Shown piece by piece: positions 25,567 to 34,600 of a DNA stretch of 64,000 nucleotides (positions within the stretch are counted from its first letter, which is position 1; the number at the start of each line of letters is the position of its first letter). A model generated the notes under the pieces. The model did not search any database, had not been told where the DNA came from, and was given only the letters and a program-made list of their open reading frames with translations. A program made the position numbers and the translations under genes. This stretch comes from Chitinophagaceae bacterium (lineage in GTDB: Bacteria > Bacteroidota > Bacteroidia > Chitinophagales > Chitinophagaceae), in the NCBI GenBank assembly GCA_004173355.1, contig SEAD01000008.1, positions 1 to 64,000 on the forward strand, given 5' to 3'.

Positions 25567-28500
25567 TCAGAGACCTGTGGCTGTTTTGCTGTCGCGGTAT
25601 TCGCCTGGTGCCTGCTGGTATTTCTTTTTGAATTCGCGGAAGAAGTAGGATTGGTTGTTGAATCCGGTCTGGTAAAAAATCTCGTTTACGCTCAGTCCGG
25701 TATTGCGGAGCAGGTTGGCGGCTTCTTTCAACCGTATGTGTTTGATAAATTCACCCGGTGTCATCCCGGTCATCGTTTTCAAGCGGCGGTACAACTGCAT
25801 TTTACTCAGGCTGAATTCTTTTTCAAGAAACACTGCACTCAGTTCCGGTTCGGAAATATGTTCCCCGATCACCGCTGCCAGCCGCGTGAGGAAGAGTTTG
25901 TCTTCTGCGGGCATTTCCGTTTCGGCAATGGGATCGCCGTGGGTTGACTGTGCAAACCGATCCACCAGCTGCTGCCGGTACTGGATCAGTTTCCGTACCC
26001 GCCGGAGGAGATGACCGGTCTGGAATGGTTTGGCGATATAGGCATCGGCCCCGACTTCGTATCCTTCCATATGGTGGTCTTCACTGCCGCGGGCAGACAG
26101 GATCATAAACGGCACATGGCAGGTAGCCGGTGAATTTTTTACCCGGTTGCAGAGTTCGAGCCCGTTCATATTTGGCATCATCACATCACAGATCACGAGC
26201 GAGGGAATGATTTTTTCGATGAGACTGATGGCTTCGAGACCATCCGTGGCTTCATGGATCAGGTATTCATCCTGCAGGATATCACGAAGCAGGAAGCGGA
26301 TGTCATTATCATCTTCCACCACCAGGATGGTCTTTCGCTGGTCTTCCCCGATACTTTCCACCAGGTTATGTTTGTTTATTTCGGCCGGAGCCCGCATCAG
26401 CACCGGGTCGGGGGCCGCGGTAATGCTCGAATAAAGCGAGGATGGCTGGTTGGCCATTACCGAGGGTTGTAATGGCACGGGGGCAATCCCGGGCTGGCGA
26501 AGGGGGAGTTCGACTCTGAAACTGATCCGCTGGTTGAGGTACTCGCAGCCGATACGGCCCTGCAGCAGCTGCACCAGCTGGCGGGTGAATGCCAGGCCGA
26601 TGCCCGTGCCCTTGGCAGGGGTATCCGAGCTCCGCTCGCGGGAAGTATAAAATTCATCAAAGAGGTGTTCCAGCTCTTCGGGCGGGATCGGGTTGCAGGG
26701 GTTGGTCACGGTGACCTGCAGCTGCCCTTCCCTGTTCATTACCGCATTAAACACGATCTGTTCATTATTCGCCGCATGTTTGAATGCATTGGATAAAAGA
26801 TTGTACACGATCTTTTCAAGTTTGTCCTTGTCGGTCCACCCCGTAATCCCTCCTTCCACCTGGATCTCATATTCGGTTTTGCTGCGTTCGCCCAGCGGCA
26901 GGAATGGTTCGGCCAGGTTCTGCAGCAACGCGGAGATATCGAGGTAGACATATTTATTGGTGGCGAAACCTTCTTCCGACTTGCGGAAGTCCAGCAGCTG
27001 GTGTACCATATACGTCAGCCGGGATGCCTGCTGGTGGATGAGTGACAGGAAATAATTGTTTTCCCTGCCACCTGTACCCTTCTGGTCATTTTCCCGGAAA
27101 CGTTCTGCTGATCCCATGATCAGGGTCAGCGGAGTCTGGAGTTCGTGCGCAATATTGGTGAAAAATCCGATGCGGCTCCGGTGGGCTGCCTCGTCTTTTT
27201 CGCGGAGCAGGTGTTCCACTTCCAGCTGGTGCCGGATAGCCTGCCGGTTCTTCCGGTAACGGTAGATAAACACCAGACCGGCTACGATGATCAGTCCATA
27301 TACTAACAACGCATACCATCGCAGCCAGAAGTACTGCAATACACCGATATTGAACAGCGTATGTTCACCCGACCAGGATCCTTCGCCGTTGGTCCATTTT
27401 ACATGGAAGGTATAATTGCCCGGTTGCAGGTTACTGTAACTGACCTGTCCGTTGGTGCCGGTATAACGCCATTGTTTGTCGTACCCCTCCAGGAAATAAG
27501 CATACTCACATTTCTCCGCATTCAGGTAACTGAGTGCACGCAGGTCGAGCTGGAAATAATTTGCATGTCGTTTTACTTCGTAGGCCAGTTCCCGTGTATC
27601 GTTATTTCCCAGCACATGGTAACCATCGGCGGCCTGGTCGCCCGCCTGCATACCGCTGACCAGCAGGTTGGGTAACCAGCTGCTGCGCGTGATACTCGCG
27701 GGTTTGAACTGGTTGAAGCCATAGATGCCGCCAAAGTACAGCCATCCTGACGCATCGCTGTAAACAGCCCCATCGCTGAATTCATTACTCTGCAAACCAT
27801 CGGCTGCCTGGTAGAAAGAAATTTTTGCCTGGCTGTTGATACAGGCCAGTCCTTTATTGGAACTGATCCAGATCTGTCCCGCGCTGTCTTCTTCGATGGC
27901 ATGGATGGTATTGTTGGGCAGGCCCTGCCCGGTAGTCAGTTTCCCAAACTGCGGGTATGGTTTGCCTGCCTCGGATGCTTCCAGCCAGTTGAGACCGTAA
28001 CTGGTCCCGATCCAGAGCCGGTTATTTTTATCCCGGTGAAGGGAAAGCACATCGTTATTGGAGAGGCTGCCTTCATAGGCAAAGGCCTTGAAGGTTTTGA
28101 ACAGTCCTGTTTTTTTATCCATCAGGTTAAGACCCGCATAACGACATCCGATCCAGAGCTGGTTGTTGCCCGCATCTTCGATGGCATAGATGATATCGTT
28201 GGCCGGACCGCGGTTATCGTCACGGAACACATATTTATCGATGGCCGCAAGCACAAGACCCGCAGGCTGGCGTTCTATCCGCAGGTGGACCAGTCCGTAA
28301 CCGCTGGTGCCGATCCAGACCGAACCATCGGGATCAGGGCGGATACTGTAAACTGATCCGAATTCCGGCCGTCCGGCGGTCGCTATTATCTCATTCCATT
28401 TATAATAGCGGTTGCTGATTTCATCATAAACACTGAGTCCTTTGCCGTCTGTCCCGATATACACCAGGTGATCGGCAGTTTTCACCAGTGCATACACCGA

Positions 28501-29706
28501 GTTATTATCGATCAGTGCCGGGGCTGACACGATATCCCTTGTATTACCATCACGCCGGGTGGCAAAATCGGGATACACCAGGATGCCACTGCCCTTTGTG
28601 CCGACCCAGAGTGCATCACCTACCTGGCAGAATGCCCGCACCGACCGGTTATACGGCATACCATTTTCGGCGGTAGCGATGGTACCAAAAGGTTTTGTCC
28701 TGGGATGGATGCGGATGATCCCACTGCCATCGGTCCCGCACCAGAGTATGTTTTCACTGCTGCTGCTGAAAGACGTGATATGGATATTGCCGAGCTGGCC
28801 CGACTGGTCAGCGAGGAAATTATCGGTGCGGAAATCACTGGTATAAATCCCGCAACCCCTGCCCGACCAGGCGAGCAGGTAGTGACCCTGGTATTCACCA
28901 ATGGCCGCCAGCGGAGCCGGGAGGCTGAGCACCTGTACTGATTCTGCCGACCCGTTGCGGATGCGGAATAATGACTGGTCGCGGGTGGTATAAAACCCCG
29001 CCGCTGCGGTGCGGAAAACCTGGCTTACGTTGCGGATGGCCGGCAGACCGGGTATTGGCTGGAGATCACGCCCGGCAAGGATCTGCAGGTTACCCATATC
29101 ATCGAGCACCCAGAGCCGGCTGGCTGCATCAAAAAAAAGCGAGCTGATTTTTTTACCCGCCACAGCCGGCTGGTTACAGGGAAGGAAACGGTTGGAAGAA
29201 GGATTAAAACAGACCAGGCCGGTGCGACGGCTGAAACAATAAACCGTACCGGTCGTATCCACGGTGAGGGCGTATTCATTTTCACTGACCCGCGATTGTC
29301 CATTTGGGTTGTAGAAATAATGGAAAAAACGACCTGATTTTTTTTCATACCTCGATACCCCCTCGATGGTGGTGATCCAGATATTGCCAAGGCGATCCTC
29401 CGCCAGTTTCTGGATGACGTTGCTGCCGATGCTGCGTTCATCACTTTCGCGGCTGTAATTGAATACATGGAAACTCGAACCGTTATAGAGATTAAGTCCG
29501 TCCCAGGTACCTACCCATAACATATTACTGCCATCTATAAACAGGTCGTTGATTGAACTGTTGGAAAGTCCGTTGCGGTTATCGAATAACTGGATGGAAT
29601 AGGGTTCGCCCGGATTCGGACTGGCCTGCAGGACTACAGGGGGTGAGAAGGTGATGAGCAAAAAAAAGAAATGGCGAAGCATGCGGTCGGGATTAATCGT
29701 ATCCAA
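25567..29706 (-). CDS. Hybrid two-component system regulator (HTCS) of the polysaccharide locus
   Basis: The 1379-residue protein has all HTCS parts: a signal peptide, a periplasmic double-propeller sensor of Reg_prop repeats (to about 690), a Y_Y_Y domain (about 730-790) and one membrane helix (WYALLVYGLIIVAGLVFIY). The histidine kinase domain has phospho-acceptor His854 (NIAHELQTPLTL) and an ATPase domain with GTGIGLAF. The receiver domain carries Asp1174 (CDVMMPNMNG), and an AraC-type DNA-binding domain fills the last 120 residues. It senses a sugar fragment in the periplasm and activates the locus. Its gene is directly upstream of susC, separated by 172 bp holding a candidate operator. 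Confidence 0.96.
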   Translation of the reverse strand: MDTINPDRMLRHFFFLLITFSPPVVLQASPNPGEPYSIQLFDNRNGLSNSSINDLFIDGSNMLWVGTWDGLNLYNGSSFHVFNYSRESDERSIGSNVIQKLAEDRLGNIWITTIEGVSRYEKKSGRFFHYFYNPNGQSRVSENEYALTVDTTGTVYCFSRRTGLVCFNPSSNRFLPCNQPAVAGKKISSLFFDAASRLWVLDDMGNLQILAGRDLQPIPGLPAIRNVSQVFRTAAAGFYTTRDQSLFRIRNGSAESVQVLSLPAPLAAIGEYQGHYLLAWSGRGCGIYTSDFRTDNFLADQSGQLGNIHITSFSSSSENILWCGTDGSGIIRIHPRTKPFGTIATAENGMPYNRSVRAFCQVGDALWVGTKGSGILVYPDFATRRDGNTRDIVSAPALIDNNSVYALVKTADHLVYIGTDGKGLSVYDEISNRYYKWNEIIATAGRPEFGSVYSIRPDPDGSVWIGTSGYGLVHLRIERQPAGLVLAAIDKYVFRDDNRGPANDIIYAIEDAGNNQLWIGCRYAGLNLMDKKTGLFKTFKAFAYEGSLSNNDVLSLHRDKNNRLWIGTSYGLNWLEASEAGKPYPQFGKLTTGQGLPNNTIHAIEEDSAGQIWISSNKGLACINSQAKISFYQAADGLQSNEFSDGAVYSDASGWLYFGGIYGFNQFKPASITRSSWLPNLLVSGMQAGDQAADGYHVLGNNDTRELAYEVKRHANYFQLDLRALSYLNAEKCEYAYFLEGYDKQWRYTGTNGQVSYSNLQPGNYTFHVKWTNGEGSWSGEHTLFNIGVLQYFWLRWYALLVYGLIIVAGLVFIYRYRKNRQAIRHQLEVEHLLREKDEAAHRSRIGFFTNIAHELQTPLTLIMGSAERFRENDQKGTGGRENNYFLSLIHQQASRLTYMVHQLLDFRKSEEGFATNKYVYLDISALLQNLAEPFLPLGERSKTEYEIQVEGGITGWTDKDKLEKIVYNLLSNAFKHAANNEQIVFNAVMNREGQLQVTVTNPCNPIPPEELEHLFDEFYTSRERSSDTPAKGTGIGLAFTRQLVQLLQGRIGCEYLNQRISFRVELPLRQPGIAPVPLQPSVMANQPSSLYSSITAAPDPVLMRAPAEINKHNLVESIGEDQRKTILVVEDDNDIRFLLRDILQDEYLIHEATDGLEAISLIEKIIPSLVICDVMMPNMNGLELCNRVKNSPATCHVPFMILSARGSEDHHMEGYEVGADAYIAKPFQTGHLLRRVRKLIQYRQQLVDRFAQSTHGDPIAETEMPAEDKLFLTRLAAVIGEHISEPELSAVFLEKEFSLSKMQLYRRLKTMTGMTPGEFIKHIRLKEAANLLRNTGLSVNEIFYQTGFNNQSYFFREFKKKYQQAPGEYRDSKTATGL

Positions 29707-29784
29707 ATCTATGCTTTAGGGGGGAGGCGGTAAAAAAAACCCTGAAAAGTTCAGTTTGTAACCTTTATGGACTAATTTAGCTGA

Positions 29785-30050
29785 CCCCAGGGCAAAAAAA
29801 TAGGCCCTTCCGTAGAAACGGACTGACCTCTAACGATTGCTTGCCATATGAAAATTCTTCGAAGTAATTGTTGTACCCTTGACGGTGAATCTGCAGCTTT
29901 TCTTCTCTTTGACCTCTGACGACTTGCCTTAACGATTGCTTGCCTTTCTTCTCCTGCTGCGCGATTACAATTCAAATGTAGCCTCCCTTTTTCCGCATTC
30001 AAAATCAACTTAAGTGTTATTTCGGGATGCCAAACCCCGTTGTCAACCGT
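29785..30050 (-). repeat. Intergenic repeat, copy A
   Basis: The core at 29806-29859 is identical over 54 bases to 30252-30305. Weaker similarity continues to about 30050 (blocks around TGCTGCGC, AATGTA and CGGGATG occur in the same order in copy B). An internal partial duplication of the core (TAACGATTGCTTGCC) lies at 29930-29944. On the minus strand the core ends in a hairpin followed by a T-rich run. Confidence 0.7.
29794..29824 (-). terminator. Terminator-like hairpin in repeat copy A
   Basis: On the minus strand GTCCGT...ACGG folds around TTCT and is followed by a run ending in TATTTTTTT. It would stop transcripts coming toward the HTCS gene from upstream. Confidence 0.4.
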
Positions 30051-30231
30051 TACAACCCTTTACGCTAAAGGCTTTCAGCCTGCTGAATGTACGATCCCCA
30101 ACGAAATCCGGACAAACGTTTTTGCAAAGACAATGCCGCAGGCTAAACAAAAACTTCCGCTAAGCTTTGCGGTGGATAAACCAGAGATTTGAACAAAAAG
30201 AAGGAATCAACATGCGGGGGCTGCATGTAAA

Positions 30232-30460
30232 GCAGGGGCAAAAAAAAAAGTCCTTCCGTAGAAACGGACTGACCTCTAACGATTGCTTGCCATATGAAAA
30301 TTCTTAAAGATCTTTTTTGTATCCCGGAATCCGGGTCAGGGCGCCATCTTCACTTTTTCTCTTTCGCTGCGCTTTCTGATACGAATGTACAGCCGTCAGG
30401 CAGCCCTTCCGCAACAAGTTCAGCCCGAATCCGGGATGTCAAAGCCATCCTGCACGGCCT
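30232..30460 (-). repeat. Intergenic repeat, copy B
   Basis: Second copy of the element, 446 bp from copy A and in the same orientation. The 54-base core at 30252-30305 is perfect; the flank toward 30460 is diverged but colinear. It carries no gene, terminal inverted repeat or target duplication that I can see, so it is not an obvious insertion sequence. Confidence 0.65.
30240..30271 (-). terminator. Terminator-like hairpin in repeat copy B
   Basis: Read on the minus strand, AGTCC pairs with GGACT (or TCCGT with ACGGA around TTCT) and is followed by ten T residues. This is a stronger terminator than in copy A. Confidence 0.55.
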
Positions 30461-30826
30461 TAACCTGCACTAAACCAACGTTATTGGCGCTGATTCTTCC
30501 CGATGCCCAACCGATTTAGCAACCCTGAAATATTTTTTCTCACCGCTTTTTCTTAGCACAGTTGTGTTGCCGGAAAGAAGACTGTAGCACAGATGTACCA
30601 ATAGTACAGGCTCCCATCGGCGTTCCCGTTGACATGGACCTGGTATAGATCAGGCAGTTTGCGTAATCAAAAAGGGCCACTCCAGTAGCAGGCAAAACGA
30701 TGAACTTTCTGCTCTTCAAATCTGTTAATACAGCCGCTGTACGTCTCCGTTTCAACCATCCGCACGGGGATGTCGCACTGGTCGAACTGGCATGTTATTA
30801 GGATGGTTTAACTTTAAAAAAACTAT

Positions 30827-31315
30827 ATGGCACTGGAAAAAGCAATACTGGCAGGGGGATGTTTCTGGGGAGTGGAAGAACTGATCCGTGATCTCCCGGG
30901 TGTAAAATCAACGATTGTAGGATATACCGGGGGCGATGTGGCCAATGCCACCTACCGGAATCACGGTTCACATGCTGAAGGCATCGCCATTGAATTCGAT
31001 CCGGAGGTGATCTCCTACCGCAAGCTGCTGGAGTTTTTCTTCCAGATCCATAACCCCACCACCCGCAACAGGCAGGGAAATGATATGGGCGCATCCTATC
31101 GCTCCGCCATTTTTTATAACAGCCCGGCGCAACAGGAAACAGCAAAACAACTCATCACCGAGCTGGATGCCTCCGGCAAATGGCCGGCAAAAATTGTTAC
31201 CGAGGTGGTGCCTGCCACTGATTTCTGGGATGCGGAAGAAGAACACCAGGATTACCTGCGCAAACATCCCAATGGTTACACCTGTCATTATATCCGGCCC
31301 GAATGGGCGTTGTAA
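30827..31315 (+). CDS. msrA: Peptide-methionine (S)-S-oxide reductase
   Basis: The 162-residue protein has the MsrA active-site motif GCFWG with the nucleophilic Cys12. The family segments [36 protein letters not shown] and YRSAIFY all follow in order. A second Cys near the C-terminus (NGYTCHY, about residue 153) can serve as the resolving cysteine. It reduces the S-epimer of methionine sulfoxide in oxidised proteins, using thioredoxin. There is no signal peptide, so it is cytosolic. It is a single-gene unit ended by a strong terminator at 31366-31409. Confidence 0.96.
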   Translation: MALEKAILAGGCFWGVEELIRDLPGVKSTIVGYTGGDVANATYRNHGSHAEGIAIEFDPEVISYRKLLEFFFQIHNPTTRNRQGNDMGASYRSAIFYNSPAQQETAKQLITELDASGKWPAKIVTEVVPATDFWDAEEEHQDYLRKHPNGYTCHYIRPEWAL

Positions 31316-31365
31316 TACCGGGCAATTAACCGTTTCAACCGGCACATGACCCTAATGAAATTCAA

Positions 31366-31409
31366 AGAGCCTTTATCCGAACACCTGTTTGGGTAAAGGT
31401 TCTTTTTTT
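31366..31409 (+). terminator. Strong rho-independent terminator after msrA
   Basis: A 13-bp stem (31366-31378 with 31391-31403, including two G-T pairs) with a 12-base loop is followed by seven T residues. Confidence 0.85.
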
Positions 31410-31672
31410 ACCCCTGTTGGCAGAATGACGAAATAATCCTGATCCGCGCGCGGAAAGAACTCCTCCCGGGCGGACAATGACGAAAAATTAATAGCCTTCC
31501 TCCTTTTCTTTACCGATCTTCCACACACCTTATCCGATCCCTCCGATTATTACCCCGTTCAATTTGCTTTCGTCCCCTTTTTTTACTGACCCGGCTTCAA
31601 AACCTATCCACTGATTTAACCAGTCCGTCCACCGGTCCCGTTTTTATTACCAACCAACCAAACTGCATTGAC
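31410..31672. other. Leader region of the giant secreted protein gene
   Basis: About 260 bp between the msrA terminator and the next ATG. It is pyrimidine-rich, with CCTCC- and TTTTTTT-type runs. I see no clear TAnnTTTG promoter, no palindrome and no open frame worth calling. Confidence 0.5.
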
Positions 31673-34600
31673 ATGCACAGCCCCACCATGCCCGGTTACC
31701 AGAATTTCCGGTCCGCCAAACCCGCCAGCAAACTGCTTCCGGCATTTTTCTTCTTTTGTATACTGTTGTTGTCAGCCACAGTCTCCAGGGCACAGTCGGC
31801 CAATGATTACCGGAGTGCGACTGTTTTGGGCAACTGGGACCTGGCCACCAGCTGGGAACGGTACAATGGTACCGCCTGGATCGCGGCTACCGGTTATCCG
31901 ACTGCAACCGATGGCCAGATCACTATCCGGAACGGGCACGAACTGCGGATAGTCAACCCGGTAAACGTGGACCAGCTCGTGGTGGAATCGGGTGGCAGGC
32001 TTTTCAACTTTTCGCCGGCATTCAATATCAGCAACGGACCGGGCACTGACCTGTTATCATCCGGTGACCTGCTCAGCAACACCGCCGCATCCAATGTAAC
32101 CGTTGCCGCAGGTGCAGAGGTGGATGCCCTCTTTTATTTCAGTGGTGGCATATTTACCAATAATGGCTCCGTGCGAAACCTCGTTTTCCTGGGCAACCTA
32201 CCGCAGTTCCTCAATGGTAGCGGGACTGAGGGCACACTGCTGGTACACAATAACAACACACTCACCCTTGGGGGCAACCATACCGTAACCGAACTCCTTA
32301 ATTTCAACAGCGGGAGAATCGTCACGGGACCCAATAAACTGGTGATGGCACAGACGGCAAGCACCCAGCTGAATGCCTCATCCCTGTCGTTCGTGGAAGG
32401 TAATCTCGAAATTTTCCCGCCAACGGGCAACAGCCAGCAACGATTGTACCTCGGTACCGGCAGCTCGCCGCGACCGCTGATCCTCAACCTGGTTAATGTG
32501 ACTGGGGGAAGTGTGATGGTATCCAATACAGATGGCGACTATCCCGGCATTAACTCGTCCGTTATCAATCCAAATGCAGGCGTCAATACTTACTGGCGCC
32601 TGGTGGGGGATCTTGTTTTTTCTTCAGCCAACATAGAAGTGAACTGGAATGCAGGTGATGTGGACGGAGGTAATCCGTCCCTTTTCCGCGCTGCGAAATA
32701 CAGCCCGTCTACCGGATGGTCGTACCCCCCGGTCAGCAACCAGGCTTCGGGGGCCATCACCGTCAATGGCATCAATAGTTTTACATCGGTGGCCAACCTG
32801 GTGGTGGGTGAGCTGAACTGTGTACCACCCGTCATCACCTGTGCACCTGACCTGACTATCTGTGGCAATGACGCCACCGGATATGCCGGTCTCGTTTTTT
32901 TCCCGCAGGAAATCCCGGCCACCAGGGTAATTGATCTCTCCGAGCGCACCCTTACCTATACCAATGTGTCCATCAATGGTGCCGGCAATTCACTCAGCAT
33001 CGCCCCCGGATCGCCCGTCAATCTCCGGTATCACCAGGAGGTGGCCTTTGACCAGGTAAATGGTTTTTGTCCCGGATGTGTGGTTCAGACTTCCATCGGG
33101 ATTGGTGGCACATTCCAGGCACTGAGATGCGACCCATCGATCGTCAACGGTACCGTTGTGGATGCCGATATCAATTTTACAGCACCAGCCATACCAGGCA
33201 TCTATTACCTCACACAGGAAGGCTCGCTCGACTACTTTTGTGTGAATTTCAAATTCAACAACATCCCGTCAAATGCCATTGGGGTACTGGTTGTCGGGAA
33301 TCCATTCCCGACAGTGGCGGGTGGTTGTGTGGGGGTACGTTACAGCAACAATGCCCCGGCCATTTTACCAAATGGCACCACCGCCGTGACATGGACCGCT
33401 ACCGATTCATTGGGTAATACCAGCACCTGCGTACAGAACATCACTGTGCAGGCTGCTACCCGTTACCACCGCGACCGCGACATGGATGGATATGGGTCAA
33501 CCGAATTCTTTGCATATAGCTGTTCACAACCCGCGGGCTGGTTAACTGATGGCAGCGACTGTAATGATTACGACGTGAATATCCATACCGGCTGTGGTCC
33601 GGTCTGCAACCTGGGGGTCACTACCACTACGGGTGATACCCTCGTAATCTGTAGAGAAAGCCAGGCAGCTACCACCAATGTCAGCCTAGTGATCACCAAT
33701 GGTACCGCACCGTTTGTGGTGACCGGCGATACCCTCAATGTGGGTCCGGGTATCCACTACTACCAGGTAACCGATGCCAACAACTGTGTGGCTTATGATA
33801 CACTCACCGTGATTGCGGCCAACTGTATCGTGCCGTATTATACACCACCCGTAAATGATACGAGCAACTCGCTGATCGGGGCGGAACTGACGCAGGTTTA
33901 TCTGTCACCGGAATCGGTAGTCGATACTACAGCCACCAACAGTATATTCCGGATCGATTCGGAAAACGAACAGATCCTGATCCAGATTATTTCGGTGGAA
34001 GGACAAACAGCCGCGATCCGCTCACTGCTGGAGAACCAGTACGGGCTGAACAATGTAATTGAAAACGAAACCCCGGGCCAGATCATTACCGGTTATTTCC
34101 CGATCGCCAACCTGCCTGCACTGAATGCCATGCCGCAATACATCCGTTATGTGCGGCCGTACTTCACACCGATCTCCTCGGGCACTACGGGTCTGGCGGT
34201 ATCACAGGGTGATAAGGCAATGATGTCTGATCTTGCGCGGAAAGCATGGAAGGTATCCGGGAAAGGGGTACGGATCGGGGTGATGTCAGACAGCTATAAT
34301 ACATCGTCGGCCGTAACCGACCGGGCAGCAAACGACGTGCTGAATGGCGACCTTCCCGGCCCTGACAACCCCGTCCACAAACAACCGGTAGTCGTGTCTG
34401 CCGAATATCCCTATGGCCGCGCAACCGATGAGGGTCGCGCCATGCTGCAGATCGTCCACGATATTGCACCGGACGCCAGTCTGGTATTCCGCACCGGATT
34501 TGTAAGCCCGGAACATTTTGCAGATGGTATACGGACGCTGCGGGACGAAGGCTGTAAGGTGATCGTGGATGATATCACTTACCTGACCGAACCTTTCTTC

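Larger units (their letters stand above)
29707..30826. other. Gene-poor 1.1-kb region with intergenic repeats
   Basis: No convincing gene is seen between the HTCS start and msrA. The stretch has lower GC than its neighbours and holds two copies of a repeat (separate entries), minus-strand terminator-like hairpins and a third fragment of the repeat core at 29930-29944. Two short minus-strand reading frames (29772-30008 and 30540-30755) have no recognisable features, and the first consists largely of the repeat. The region separates HTCS transcription from whatever lies upstream. Confidence 0.7.

Noticed and set aside
29772-30008. Small minus-strand frame of 78 codons next to the HTCS gene
   Set aside because: Most of it is made of the intergenic repeat and its terminator hairpin, so it is unlikely to be a gene.
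29785-30460. Possible insertion sequence or transposon remnant
   Set aside because: No transposase frame, terminal inverted repeats or target duplication was seen; kept only as an intergenic repeat.
30540-30755. Small minus-strand frame of 71 codons in the gene-poor region
   Set aside because: No domain, odd composition (Cys, Arg, Ser), and no conserved neighbour; could be a decayed gene but cannot be supported.
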